Part shown: in pieces, positions 10,701-21,857 of the stretch | How positions within the stretch are numbered: the first letter of the stretch is position 1 | Layout: the number at the start of each line of letters is the position of its first letter | The notes under the pieces: generated by a model | Database searches by the model: none | What the model was told of the DNA's origin: nothing | What the model saw: only the letters and a program-made list of their open reading frames with translations | Program-made: the position numbers and the translations under genes | NCBI GenBank assembly: GCA_963989385.1 | Contig: OZ022502.1 | Location: 6,602,501 to 6,666,500 of the forward strand | DNA: 64,000 bases | Source of the DNA: Ctena decussata | Lineage: Eukaryota; Mollusca; Bivalvia; Lucinida; Lucinidae | Reading direction: 5' to 3'

Positions 10701-13700
10701 AGGTCTTTGGCTTGCAATGTTTTATGCTCAGTTATGTGTGCTTTATTCAATTCTTTCATTTCAATGTTTGTATTATGTTTGGTAACATCTACAGTATTTA
10801 ATGCTGTTAAAGCTGGTTTAGCCAAATCAGGACTAACTTTTACAGCATCATTTGTACACAATTCAATGTTCATACCACAACTATCTGCTTCTAATTCTGT
10901 TCTTACAGTCTCTGTTGACAAATTTTGAGTTGCTGTTTTCCTTTTCTTGATATTTGTTTTCATATTTGTCAGGTCTTTATGAGTATTATCAACTATACAA
11001 GTTATTTCACTCAATAAACATTGAAGAAAGCTAGATCTTTCAAAAAATGCTACTGAACTGTCTGCTAGGATATGTTCTTCCATCATTTTTTTACCTTTGA
11101 TTTTACCGCTTGTAACACAGCTATCAGTAATATGCCTTCTTCGTTTAAAACAGTTTTTCTTGTGATTACCCCAATTACATTTAGCAACATGTGTATCTGT
11201 TAAGTATTCTTTATTATCACCATTGAGCTCATAATTTATTTTCCCATCAATGCCTTTTTCAGTATTACAGCCATTTTCTGTCACTGTTTTCTCAATGGCA
11301 TTGCTTTTTTCAGGTACCACTTCTTTGGATGCAGAAGGTATAATTTCAAGTTCCATATCATTAATTATGTTGTTTGTAAACTCCTCACTGACAGAACTAA
11401 CCCTTTCTTTGTTTTCTTCAGTTTCAACAGATGTAGATGCAGTTGAAACTAAACTTGAGCCTGATGATATATTGGATGAATATGAGCTGCCAGTCAGATT
11501 GCTTGCTGATATTGATGATGTTTTCTCCGATAAAATGTTGGAGCCAAAACTGCCATCTGAGCTTGACATACATGCTGTGCTTGATGATCCTGATAACGTT
11601 GTTTCCTCTGTTGAATCTGTTGTAGGACATGCAGATTCCTCAGAGACATTATTAGTTTCATCAGTAGAAATTTCTGACCTCACTGTTAATTTAAGTTCTC
11701 TAGCCTCATGTTCTGTGTCACCATCACCTGATTTCTTACTCTTATTTGAAGAAAGTTCACTTCCATCACTCTCATTGTTATATGCTGAAGATGTCTTGGA
11801 ATGCCATTTTTCTTTTGAACGTCTTCTAGTGTTAAGAGGTCTGTCTGGTGATAGAAAAAAATCATCGTTATCAATTGAGTTAGATGTCCTGGAAGAAATT
11901 GTTTCAGATATCACTCCTCTATACACATCTGATTTTGCATTTGATGATCTACAGGAATTATGAGACTTTTCTGCACTGTTGTTCTTAGAAACAGGTGGAG
12001 ATTTTTGGAAACTAGAATGTTTACAAGGATTTACACTCTGATCCTGAATGAGGTCCTTTCCATTTTCAACACTGTCTTTTTCTGTAGATATCTCTAACTC
12101 AGAGTCCTCTATGTTGCTCTCTGAACTTTGTTTGTTGTAAGAACTGTTGTAATCAGCTGACTTAGATTTATTTCTTTTTCTGCCTTTCTTATGCTTCTTG
12201 TGTTTCTTATGCTTTTTACATGATTTACTTAAGTTTTTGTCATCCACCAGATTATCTGATACAGAATCATGTGGTTCAGAAATCTCAGTCCTAAGGTTAT
12301 CACTCTCAATGCTTGAAGTGCCACAGGAATTTTTATTTACACCTGAATTTTCAACTTCATATAAGTTTGAAATTTTGTCATACATTTCAATGTTACAACC
12401 TTGATTATTATCAGATTTTATTGAAGGCAAATTCTCATCTACTGCTTGACTGCTAATATTACTTTTGGACATGTCTACATCACAAACAATGTTTGAATCA
12501 GTATCTGCTTCTACAACTAGATCTTTATTTACAGCAACCAATTTTCTTTCTTCATTTTCTAGACTGGAAGTCAAACCACACACAACTTCAGCTTCTGGTG
12601 TATAGTTTTCTTCAACTGTAGAAGTCACTTCAGCAGGATAAGATAATGACATGTTATCAGTATTATAGTTCTTATCATTTTCAATCAGTTTCTCAGTTTG
12701 CACCCGAAAACTGCTGTTTGTAGCTACTGATATATTATCTGCTGTTGATGTCTGAAATATTTCAGCATCAAAACTGCTTGACCTATTACTCTTTGTACTT
12801 GAATCTAAAGTTACTTCACCAATATTTGAATACAGAATGCTTGAATCACTAATTTCTGAGCTCTTCTCAAGTTTCTCAGGAAGTTTACTCTTGCTATTAT
12901 CATGAAAGACATCACTGTTTTTAGATATAATTGTAACATCTATTTCAGACTCTGTTTCATTCTGATACTGTGTGAAAACAGAATTCAGTTCTGTATCTTT
13001 TCCAATAACTTTGTCAGTCTGATTCTCTGCAAGATTTTCAGGGATTTCTGTTTGGCTTTCTCTTTCAGCCTGTCTATTGATTTCAACTCTAGAACTGGCC
13101 TCATTCATTAGCCTTTTCAATCTCTCTACTTCTGATTTTGATTCTTTTTCTTTGTCAATATTTTTGCGATATCTGCTAGTTAAAGTGCCTTTGATCATAT
13201 CAGGTTCTGTCTCAGAATAAATTATTTTCCTTGCTTGGAATTTTTCTTTTATGCAAACAGCTGTTTCAATTTTCTTCTGATCCTTTTCATAAGATATCTT
13301 TCTGTTAACTGACAATGAGCCAGCTACATTTGAACTTTCCTTTGTCTCATTTTGAATTATTTTCTTATCATCCACCATTGTGTCTACATCAGAATTTATC
13401 TTACAGTCATGTAAATCAGTGATGTCATCTAGTTTTTGCTTCTTCACTCCTTCTAAAGGTTCTTCATTACTCAACCTTCTCTTGGAAGACCCAGATAATG
13501 AATTAGCTACCTCCTTAGAACTGCATAAGTCAGGACAATTTATTAACTGCCTTTTAAGCCTTAGCTTCTCCCTCAAATCAACAACCTTTTTTGTCCGTAC
13601 AGATTCAGCTTGCTTTGCTGAATCACTTTTGTCTGTTTTCTTAGATTTCTCGTTAGAAGTACCTGATTCTTTACCAACATTTTGAAACTTATCAGAACTA

Positions 13701-14684
13701 TCAACAATATCCTTTGAGCCAGTTACGTATCCCTTTTCTAACTGGCTGTCTATAAATTTTTCCAAATGCCTATCTTCACATGACTGTTTCTCAGCTTTTT
13801 CACCTCTTTTACATTCAGAACTGTCTGGGGATTTTTTTCTGCTGTACCCTGTTTTCAACAACAAAATTTTTTTGTCTGAGACTGATGTTTTGGGGGATGA
13901 ATTCCCCTTCTGAATGGCTCTTCTTGTAAACAAGGTTCTGCTACAGTTTGTACTTTCAAGTTCAGGAGATGACTCATCACTTGAAACTGACTTTTCTGGA
14001 GAACCCTTGCTTTCAGCATTTGATTTTACAAGTAATTTTCTAGTTCTGTATTTATATCTACTTAGTGACATTTTGTTATTGCAGTGAGATTCTCTTGGAG
14101 ATCTATCCCGATCATATTTTGGCTCATCTTTTGGCTTTTCTGTTAAAACATTTTTACTGTATCTTGATGTTACAGGAAACACTGCACTACCAATTCTGTC
14201 TTTCATTCTTGACTTTTTACTACTTCCTGTTTTGTTTTTAGATGGATCGGGATTGCCATTCTCTCTGTCTTGCCCATTTAAATTTTTCATTTTATTAGAT
14301 ATACCATCTGCTTGTTGGTCTGTGTGTCTTCCAGAACCATCACTGTCCCTTTCTGAGTTAGATTTTCTAGTGGGTGAAATCTCAACAGTTGGTTTATCAC
14401 TTCTCTTCATCTGATTTACTGTGAGCATAGATACTCCAGATAGTTCTATTTTAGCCTCAACTGTTTTATAATTTTGAATTGTCTTAGGTAATTTACTATT
14501 AGTCATTCTATGTGAGTTATCATTTCTTATGCATGCTTTATCCACTGGACTTGAAACAAGCATTGGTTCAAAGTTTGAGTCTACAGAAGTAATGCTTTCA
14601 CTGGATCCTTTGTTTGCTTTGTTGAATCTCTTATTGTAGCCATTGTGACCTGCCCTTTTGAAGAAATGTGAGCCGAGTTTTGTC
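4793..14684 (-). CDS. CASP8AP2: FLASH/CASP8AP2-like protein, last coding exon (9.9 kb)
   Basis: Exon 3 of the gene model. The acceptor is TTTATATTTCAG then G at 14684. That single G completes the codon left at phase 2 by exon 2, and the frame then stays open for 3,296 residues to TAA at 4795-4793. The translation is highly charged and Ser/Lys/Glu/Asn-rich, with no membrane segment. Visible parts in full-protein numbering: a KHKKHKKHKKGRKR basic cluster near 937-956 (nuclear localisation likely); about eight degenerate ~35-residue repeats around ETNEVDM and SCET (about 1438-1640); an EEGEV acidic motif near 3000, which recalls EEGEI in vertebrate FLASH; and an RS tail from about 3108 to the end. 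In the tail, DREHTSKS repeats three times and CSCSC and CSCSKC clusters occur. Vertebrate FLASH is about 1,980 residues and ends in a SANT/Myb-like NPAT-contact domain. Here the stop follows the RS tail and no SANT domain is seen. The identification rests on exons 1-2; this exon alone is not diagnostic. Confidence 0.85.
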
Positions 14685-14874
14685 CTGAAATATAAATTCA
14701 AAAATTAAAATAACTGATTTTTTTTATACTGATACCAATAACAGCCCTCTTCAAAGTCCTTATTTCACCTAGCACTACTGGAGTTCAACTGGTTGTGAAA
14801 AAGGAAGTGACAAAAAACCTACAACCATCAAAAGCTCCAGAAAAGAGTGGGTTTTGATGAGAACCACAGATATT

Positions 14875-15112
14875 TGAGCTGTGACATGACAAAACCAACA
14901 AAGTGGTATGTGTGTCCAGCTAAGACTCAGATAGCATGGGCATCCGCCCAGTCTGATCAGATTCTTTGCTATGGGCATAGAGGTAGCTTGACCTGTAAGT
15001 ACACCTGAAGTGCACAGCAAAGAGTCTGATCAGACTGGGCAGATGCCCAGGTTGATCTGGGTCTTTGCTGGGCACCTATGCCACTTTGTTCATTTTGTCA
15101 TGTCACAGCTCA
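14875..15112. mobile_element. Fold-back MITE, copy 3 of 4, in intron 2
   Basis: Ends TGAGCTGTGACATGACAAAA and its inverted partner ending CACAGCTCA; inner GATCAGACTGGGCAGATGCC pairing. It lies 190 bp upstream of exon 3 within intron 2 of the FLASH-like gene. Confidence 0.78.
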
Positions 15113-15316
15113 GATTTTCTCTCCCTCCATAACAGGAGTTCTGTGGACATTGTGCTTTGCCTTTCTGCTACTTATCACAAAGAGGCCCCTATACTTTTAC
15201 AAAACTAGTGTTAACTAGAAAAACATTGCCAAATCAACCCCTGAAAGGCAGTGAGGAGGCAATGATCAGAAAAAAATACAGTTGAATTCCACATTATGCC
15301 AAATACATCATATGGG

Positions 15317-15594
15317 GCCGGGCCGGGTAGCGCAATCGGTAGGGCACCTGACTCGTAAGTCAGAGGTCCTGGGTTCGAATCCCGGTCTGGCCACATACTT
15401 TCGTTTCTCCTTCCGCTGATTCAAGAAGGTCAGTTGTCAGTTACTGGCGAAAGTATGTGCACTTAGTACTGGTTAACCGCTTAGGAGGTCTAAGCCTGCC
15501 CAGGAATAGTGTGGTTAGGTTAACTGACCGTCCCGACATGACCTTAGTTGTTTACCGTGGACGTTAAGCATCAAATCAACCAACCAACCAACCA
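15317..15594 (+). mobile_element. tRNA-derived SINE with perfect 12-bp target duplication, in intron 2
   Basis: The tRNA-like head has an A box TAGCGCAATCGG and B box GGTTCGAATCC; the tail ends in CAAC repeats. ACATCATATGGG flanks it at 15305-15316 and 15595-15606. It is the same family as 2295-2566. Its anticodon-arm region (CTGACTCGTAAGTCAG) does not give a clean 7-base loop, so it is not a working tRNA gene. Confidence 0.88.
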
Positions 15595-15875
15595 ACATCA
15601 TATGGGAAAGAAAACTAAGAAAGACAGAATGGGTTGACCACTAAACATGCAGTCTGCAGCATTACAGTTAAGTTATAGACAGTTCTTTGATAACAACACA
15701 TTGTTGTCCCACATCAATTAGAATAATCATTCTGACCAAATGTTTTATTTAGTTTGTCATCAGGTACACATTCAGGTTCTGACAGCAAGTCTTTGAAAAG
15801 CTTTAGGGAGTTAGTGATACCTGTAGCCTTGTTTTAGAAGTTTAGCTGTTATATTTTCAAACAAGTTAAAGTTTT

Positions 15876-16090
15876 GATTGATTGATTGATTGTTTTGGGT
15901 TTAATGGCCCTTTGAGACAGTATTTCAGTCTATACTGGGCTGTCTCCAAGAGAGAGGGAGAAAGAAGAGAAATGATAGACAAGAGAAAAAATGTCCAAAC
16001 AGCCCCCACCCGCACCTACTGCAAGCACAGTAGGCCATTGCCCTACAATGTTCCAAATCAGTAGGACGCCCAGGCACTGGAAGTTATACA
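15876..16090. repeat. GATT microsatellite plus dispersed repeat in intron 2
   Basis: A short (GATT)n tract at 15876-15895 runs into TTTAATGGCCCTTTGAGACAGTATTTC-like sequence, resembling the 3' end of a SINE inserted on the minus strand. No tRNA-like head found. Confidence 0.4.
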
Positions 16091-16245
16091 CAGCACCATC
16101 ACACCACCGGAAAGTGTTAAAGTCATCAGCATAATGACTAACAGTAGAATCCTTAGCAAACTCAATAAGCTGAGATAAATAAACCCAATAAGATGTAGTA
16201 CAAGAAATATTTCCATCTGAAAACGGAAAATTTACAATATTAAAT

Positions 16246-16562
16246 TCAAATCATGTTTTCCGTAACTTTTTGGGGAAAAAAATCACCACAATCTGAAAAA
16301 GTTGAATGTAAATAAAAAAAATTGGGCCTTGGTACAAAAGACTTTGCTTTATTTAACAGAAAATCTAATGGGTAGAACTGACTGACCATACTGTCAAAGT
16401 AGAAAATATCAATAAAAGTAGAACATCTAGCATAGAATTGCAAGTGTCAATAATTTCAGCTTCTTTTTCCTCAGAAAGAGACATCATGATATCTTTTTCA
16501 AGGGGAACACAACATGAAACTCCAATAAAAGCATTGCAAACGACTGCGTGATACCCCGTCAC
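16246..16562 (-). pseudogene. Fossil Penelope-type reverse transcriptase in intron 2
   Basis: Two overlapping minus-strand frames keep the residue pattern of the RT at 39593-40605. DIMMSLSEEKEAEII matches DFMMSLSDETQAHVI there, and MVSQFYPLDFLLNKA matches MVSQIYPAELQLNKA, followed by a decayed FLDLHLS block. The YLDD catalytic box is lost and at least one frameshift separates the two parts. It is a dead insertion within intron 2 of the FLASH-like gene. Confidence 0.65.
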
Positions 16563-16619
16563 TACAAACCTCTTTCACTCATCCATTTTTTTCTGATCTA
16601 TTATTTTTTTCACTGTATA

Positions 16620-16950
16620 ACCTGAGGGCAATTGTAGGTTTCAGAAAAATCTCTTTAACATATGATTTTATACAGATTTTATCAATATTTTATGCATGTC
16701 TGTAGCCCTAGGGCAGGGGCAGACTATCCCCATGGGGTCAATTTCAAGCAACACAGAAAACTTTCACTATTCTGACCATTTGCTGTAAGTTTCAGACATG
16801 CTGCTTAGAAGTATGATTTTATATAGATTTTATCATGAATTTATGTTGTATGCGGGGGCAGATAAACCATTTGAGAAATAATGGGCTAAATTTTGAACAT
16901 CTTGGGAAGCTTTTATTATGCTGGTCATTTGCTATAAATTTCAGAAGAAC
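16620..16950. repeat. Degenerate tandem repeat, ~160-bp units
   Basis: GGGCAGGGGCAGACTA-like phrases recur near 16710, 16855 and 17175, together with TATGATTTTATANAGATTTTATCA (about 16660 and 16810). Non-coding intronic repeat. The third unit is interrupted by the SINE at 16957-17118. Confidence 0.5.
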
Positions 16951-16956
16951 TGCTTT

Positions 16957-17118
16957 GAGTGAGTGAACTCGGGTTTAACGTCCCACCAACAACTAGGTCA
17001 TATGGCGACGGGACCTCGGTTTAAAGTCTCATCCGAAAGACCAGAGAAGCGGGGGATCGATCTTGCGACTCCTGGATTGGTAGTCTGGAGTGTTATCCAC
17101 TACACTACAGCCGCTCCT
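16957..17118 (-). mobile_element. Second tRNA-derived SINE family, minus strand
   Basis: On the minus strand it begins GGAGCGGCTGTAGTG, with an A-box-like TGTAGTGTAGTGG and a B-box-like AGATCGATCC. The tail reads GGACGTTAAACCCGAG. AGAACT..TTGA sequences on both sides suggest an imperfect target duplication. A tail-only relative is at 965-1015. Confidence 0.65.
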
Positions 17119-17290
17119 GGAGAACTTTGAACTCAGAATTTTTACAGATTTTTTTCATGATTTTAGCTAAGTATATAGCCCCAGGGCAGGGGTAGATCAC
17201 CCTTGAGGACAAAATTTCTATAGTAATGTAAAGCTTTTGTTACTTCCATCATTTCTGTGAAGTTTCACCATGATACTCCAAATAGTAAAA

Positions 17291-17817
17291 GAACTAGAGG
17301 CCCAAAACCATTTTTTATACATAGACAAGTGCCAGAACTCTGTTAAAAATTATCAAAAATTGTCCATTAACAATCCCAAGTGAGACATTCTTGGTACAAA
17401 TGCATGTGAAAAATTTGAATGAAATCCATTGATAAATACGTAAGTTATCGCACGGAACCAAAGTGTGGACAGAGGTACATACTAGGGACGGACAGACAGA
17501 TGGACACAGACGGATGGACACACGGACGGCCAACGTGAAAACATAATATCCCGCCACTAACGTGTGGCGGGGTATAAAAAGTAAAAGAACTAGAGGCCAA
17601 AAACCACTCTTCATACATTGACAAGTGCCATAACTCTGTCTGAAATTATTTTTGCCCATTAACGATCCAAAGTGAGACATTTTTGATACAAATGCAGATG
17701 CGACATTTAAAAAAAAATCCACAGATGGATGTTAGTATGATGGACAGACCCACAAGCACTTGGACTGCCTATTTGAAAACTTGATACCTGCCACTAACAT
17801 GTGGCTGGATACAAAAA
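17291..17817. repeat. Two tandem units (about 290 and 237 bp) with GACGGACAGACA tract
   Basis: AGAACTAGAGGCC...ACAAGTGCCA...GTGAGACAT at 17291-17580 is repeated at 17581-17817 with moderate divergence; each ends in CCACTAACRTGTGGC-type palindromes. The 135-codon minus-strand ORF here just reads through the repeat. Confidence 0.65.
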
Positions 17818-17893
17818 CTTTCACAAACAAATTATTCTTCCTCAAATAATCAATAATGAGTTTATTGTTTTCATCAGGTTCTCCAAGTAATAC

Positions 17894-18078
17894 CTTAAAG
17901 TTTTGATTTCTCTCTCTTTTCGACTGAGTTCTGTCCTAGCTGTTATGAGAAGGCTGGAGATATTTTTCTCGACATTCTTCTGTGTTTCATCAAACTGTTG
18001 TGTTTCTTTTCGCAACTTCTTATTTTCTTCTTCCAGTAAACTAATTCTTGCGATCGCAGCTTCAAATTTCTCACAAAT
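17894..18078 (-). CDS. CASP8AP2: FLASH/CASP8AP2-like protein, exon 2 (coiled coil)
   Basis: Acceptor TTCTCTTTTCAG precedes ATT at 18078; donor GTATTA follows AAG at 17894. It encodes residues 59-119 plus two bases of residue 120 (phase 0 in, phase 2 out), matching both neighbours. The translation is a heptad-rich helix. EEENKKLRKE, KNISSLLITARTELSRKE and REIK line up with the vertebrate FLASH segment NENQSLKKNIS...TARVEINRKDEEI, the dimerising coiled coil known to bind Lsm11 in the U7 snRNP. This is the strongest similarity in the window. Confidence 0.88.
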
Positions 18079-19338
18079 CTGAAAAGAGAAGATACATCCA
18101 ATACAGCCAGAAGTAAGAGGATCCAAACCCAGTCAGGGCTCAATCTATACCTGTCAATTTAAGAATTTTGTTTACCTGGTCCATTCCAAGACTGGCATAG
18201 ATCATATAAACACTGTTCTTATATGGACTGGAATCAGATGTATCATGAATAACATTGACTGGATCTGCTTATATTGAAATGCATAGGTTGCAAATATAGA
18301 ATGGACAGGTTCATATAGTAGGTAAACGTAAGTCTTGCAGACTAGACAAGATTCTCCACACTTGTAACCCGCACTGGCAAATCTTATTTCAAATCCCTCA
18401 TCCAGCCCTACGGCTAGTAAGGAAAATATGTGTTTCCTATATGCACTCATAGCTTCCAAATGAACTTACTTTTCAGAACTTATTTTCATTGGTCATACGT
18501 AACAGAGAAATAAAATATTTGAGAATGAAATGAAGGTTTGAGGAAATCACACTTTTCCACTGTACAAATTTCAGGTAGCATCTCACTTTTATTTCATAAG
18601 GAGCATGGCATACACTGTATGCCATGCTCCTCTCAAATTATAAGTGAGATGACGCCATAGATCTGTTACCATAGCAACTATGGAATTACCAGCTGCTGTG
18701 CATCATACCTTGGCAGAATGATGTTTTGATGACATTTATTAGATCTATCTTACAAGATGGGTTTCTATTTTTGAGATTGTTTTGGCAAAGAAAAAGAATT
18801 CTGATTAATGCAGTGTATCTCCTGTATGCTCACTGCAATAAAACAGAGCTAAACCAGGAAACTCGATGCAAATTTTACACTGCCGCCGCTGACACTGGGA
18901 AAAGATTACCTATGTCTCGCTTCTGGTAGTTGAAGGCAAGACAAAAACCAATGCTACAGCTGAATTAAGACTTACAAACATATCTGGGGTAACTGAAGAA
19001 GTGGCAACCTTCAGTCTTATTCCTAAATTTGCACAGGAACTTCTTCCCTGAAATCCTTAAAATGTTGCAAAACTTCTCTGTGTCCAAGAGCAGAGACCCA
19101 GATAAGATGTGTATTTGAAGATGATTCAAAATAATTTTTGTAAATTCTACATTAAAACATATGTTGTGACCCCTTTTAGAACCGTCTGGCAAAGATGGTT
19201 CTAATGTCATAGGGTCACACCGTAAGTTTTTATGGAGAAATAAGAAAAATTATCCTGAAAGTTTTATCAGATACTCATCATATCAGGCCCCATGCTAAAA
19301 ACTATAGGCAAGAGCTGTCTGATTTATACAAAATGTAC
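18079..19338 (-). other. Intron 1 of the FLASH-like gene
   Basis: GT (GTACAT) at 19338-19337 and AG at 18080-18079. Apart from the hairpin at 18580-18652, nothing was recognised. The 81-residue minus-strand ORF at 18965-19210 has no visible domain, and using it as an exon is not needed to keep the frame. Confidence 0.7.
18580..18652. repeat. Hairpin MITE, 73 bp
   Basis: GGAGCATGGCATAC (18600-18613) and GTATGCCATGCTCC (18617-18630) pair perfectly around a 3-base loop. Outer ATCTCACTT/AAGTGAGAT also pair. Confidence 0.75.
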
Positions 19339-19512
19339 CTCCTTATAAGAGTGCATTTGCTGTTCCCCTTCTTCTGTAATGAGGTCATCGTACAAGTCAA
19401 GGTCACTGCAGGCTGTGTCATCATCGTTTTTGGCATCATCAAGATCCCTGTTTTCTATGGTCGTATCAGGAGACTGGGCACCGGTGTTGTAGATATCATC
19501 ATAGAGATCCAT
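19339..19512 (-). CDS. CASP8AP2: FLASH/CASP8AP2-like protein, exon 1 (start, LDLY motif)
   Basis: Acceptor TATATTTCAG ends at 19517; the exon starts GAAG then ATG at 19512-19510. Donor GAG|GTACAT is after 19339, phase 0. It encodes 58 acidic residues. MDLYDDIY is followed at residues 36-49 by SDLDLYDDLITEEG. Vertebrate FLASH has LDIY then NCLDLYEEILTEEG with similar spacing. LDLY/LDIY is the known motif that recruits the histone cleavage complex (symplekin/CPSF73) to U7 snRNP. The start is assigned to this ATG because it lies 4 nt past a good acceptor, implying a 5' UTR exon upstream; a further coding exon cannot be excluded, since vertebrate FLASH has about 28 residues before LDIY. Confidence 0.82.
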
Positions 19513-19519
19513 CTTCCTG

Positions 19520-20300
19520 AAATATACCAGTAAAAGTCAAGGTCATCATATCTGCAAAATATTATACTAACTCATCCTAAACATTGGGGATATTTGACTT
19601 TTTCAGTGTTAGATTGATTTTTATTTCACCAAATGATCAACAAAACCAGTATTTTCAAGAGTGGCGAAGCCACAAGTAAAAATACAACTTTTGAAGTTTG
19701 AGTGAAATGACAATCGATCTCACACTGAAACAGTCTAATTTTCTGTTTCTTTTATGCTTTTGAAATTGCAAAAATTCAGTTTATTCCAATGCATAAGCTG
19801 AATCTGAGTATGGAATAAGCTGAATCGGAGTATGGATTTTTAGAAGTTGTGGAAGTTTTTCCATATCTTTCAAAAGAAGGTGCCTGAGTTTGTAGCATAA
19901 CATCATGTTTCTGTTTTCCTTTATTTCGTACCCACATGAGACTTTGTGCTACTATAGCAACCAAAATTGCCAACAGGTTCTCATACATACCTCACAAATT
20001 CCATGTTACAAGTTCTATATATTTAGTCATTCTCAAAAATTATCATCATATATACCCTATTAATCCTAATAAATGCCCCTGCTGTAATAAACGCCCTTGG
20101 CCTCTTTACCCAAAATAATATTATATCAACTTGCATGAAGTTCTGTTTGCTTCTCCAGATGAGTAGGCTGTTTGAAATGGGGTCTACTCTTGTAGGAAAA
20201 TATATGCTCCTAGAGAAGCAAGTTCGTTCCTTTAAGAGTTGACCCCTAATGAGAAGAGAGGCTACAAATAGTAGAGTTGCTTCCTCTGCAAGTGTACTCT
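19520..20300. other. Upstream region of the FLASH-like gene
   Basis: Probably its first intron. The 70-residue minus-strand ORF at 19776-19988 has no recognisable domain. No repeat ends seen. Confidence 0.4.
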
Positions 20301-20339
20301 CACCATGATGCTGTTAATACACAGTTCCGAGAATAGCCG

Positions 20340-20480
20340 CTAAGCTCCGCCTGCTTAGTTACTGTTACTACGTCTCACAAGCTTACACAAAGATGGCGGA
20401 AAAACAAATGACAAAAGCAAGTGTCTGCTAAATGTTGGCGATCTATGGCAAAGAATCAGCCTCCTCATGATCTACACATG
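20340..20480 (-). promoter_or_regulatory. Candidate promoter/first non-coding exon with YY1-like site
   Basis: ACAAAGATGGCGGA at 20387-20400 is a YY1-type site (AAGATGGCGG), which in animal promoters usually sits just downstream of the start site. On the minus strand it reads CCGCCATCTTTGT followed by GTAAGC (20386-20381), a usable donor that could splice to the acceptor at 19517. On the plus strand the ATG in it opens only 12 codons. Speculative; no transcript evidence. Confidence 0.3.
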
Positions 20481-20990
20481 GCAGTTGGCGCATCATGCAT
20501 TTCCGATGCGTTCTGTTCTTGCAAAGCATGGTAAGTTTATTAAAAGTGGTGTTACTTTGTTTTCCTTAAACAGGTATACATCCCTAAATTGACTGTTAGG
20601 TAAAATCATGGACTTATGTTGGATACTCACCATGTGCGATTTGTTTGTGAGACTATGTCACGTGCTAAGTTGTCGTTGCATTGGCCAGGTATACGCTATC
20701 ATGTGATTTTGAGTGATATTCTGGGTGTGGCTCGGAACTGTGTATTAGAGGTATTTGGCAGTAGCAGTTTTACTACACTTTATGCTCTGCATAACGCCCC
20801 CTTTAGTAAAATGTAACACCCCCGGGGCATTTAATAGGATTAATACAGTAGCTGAAAAGGGTTCTACAATTAACAATGTTCAATCATTATGACACCCCCC
20901 TGCCCCCTCACTGCAACAATCTGAGCTATCATGCATAAGCTGAAGCTTTATGTAACTTATCAGTCAAATCTGTTAGCTCAGTAGGTAAAG

Positions 20991-21260
20991 CCAGGCAGCG
21001 TAGCACAGTCAGTAGTGCATCTGAGTCAAGAGCCAGAGGTCCCAGGTTCGATACCTGGTCCGGCCACTTACTTTCGTTGCTCTTTTCGCTGATTCAAGAA
21101 GGGCAGTTGTCAGTTACTGGCCAAAGTATGTGCACATAGTACTGGTTAACCACTTAGGAGGTCTAAGTCTACCCAGGAATAGTGTGGTTAGGTCAACTGA
21201 CAGTCTCAAAATGACCATAGCTGTTTACCATGGATGTAAAGTATCAATACAACAACAACC
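20991..21260 (+). mobile_element. tRNA-derived SINE, diverged copy
   Basis: A-box-like TAGCACAGTCAG and B-box-like GGTTCGATACC, then the same body (GATTCAAGAAGGGCAGTTGTCAG) as the two SINEs at 2295 and 15317. GTAGGTAAAG/GTAGGTGAAG flanks (20981-20990, 21261-21270) are a 9/10 target duplication. Older than the other two. Confidence 0.8.
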
Positions 21261-21270
21261 GTAGGTGAAG

Positions 21271-21855
21271 TTGTTTGAAACACTTTAACAATGTTTGTGT
21301 ATGGCAGCCATCTTTAATTTGGGACAGAAACAGCTTTTGCTTTCTTTTGGTACACCATTGCTCTTAGTGTTCTAGTGAGAGTAGAGACTGATAACAAATC
21401 CTCATCCATTCAGAGCAAAAACTGCTGAAGTCTGCTGAAAAAATTTAAAGCAAGTGAGCAGGGTCTCACATATACCCCTGGCCAATACCACTGCCTTATA
21501 AAATCCAAAGTTCTACATAAGTAGATTCAATGTATGGACAGACAGATGGACAGACTATCTTTATGAAACTTTCTAGTAGACCTAGACAAAGATTCCATTC
21601 AAGAATTCCGGAAATATGAGGGACAAACCAACACATAACTTGAATGTCCCTTTTACACAAGTTTCAGAGTCTGTGAGCTTGACCTGTAGTCATCAGTGGA
21701 ATCTAGACATGAAGATTAACCTACATAAAGCTAGAAGTAAACAAACAAGACCTGACCCTGTACATAATAGCTCGCCTGACCCATCACATAATAACATAAA
21801 ACTTTAACATTTTGCTAACACCACTGCCACTGCAAAGTTTGCAAACGCAAATGGG
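21271..21855. other. No recognised feature
   Basis: Mostly AT-rich, with a short GGACAGACAGATGGACAGAC run near 21536. No supported ORF. Confidence 0.4.
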
Positions 21856-21857
21856 GA

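Noticed and set aside
10281..10928. 215-codon hydrophobic plus-strand ORF (and others at 6552, 8049, 11250) that look membrane-like
   Set aside because: They are antisense shadows of the Ser/Glu/Lys-rich FLASH-like exon; the reverse complement of its Glu/Lys/Ser/Asn codons gives Phe/Leu/Ser/Val-rich frames.
14685..14701. Starting the 9.9-kb ORF at 14701
   Set aside because: The codon there is TTG within an intron end; the AG acceptor at 14686-14685 and phase match show that coding begins at 14684.
18965..19210. 81-codon minus-strand ORF as an extra FLASH exon
   Set aside because: Exons 1 and 2 already join at phase 0 with the expected family spacing, and the ORF has no similarity to FLASH.
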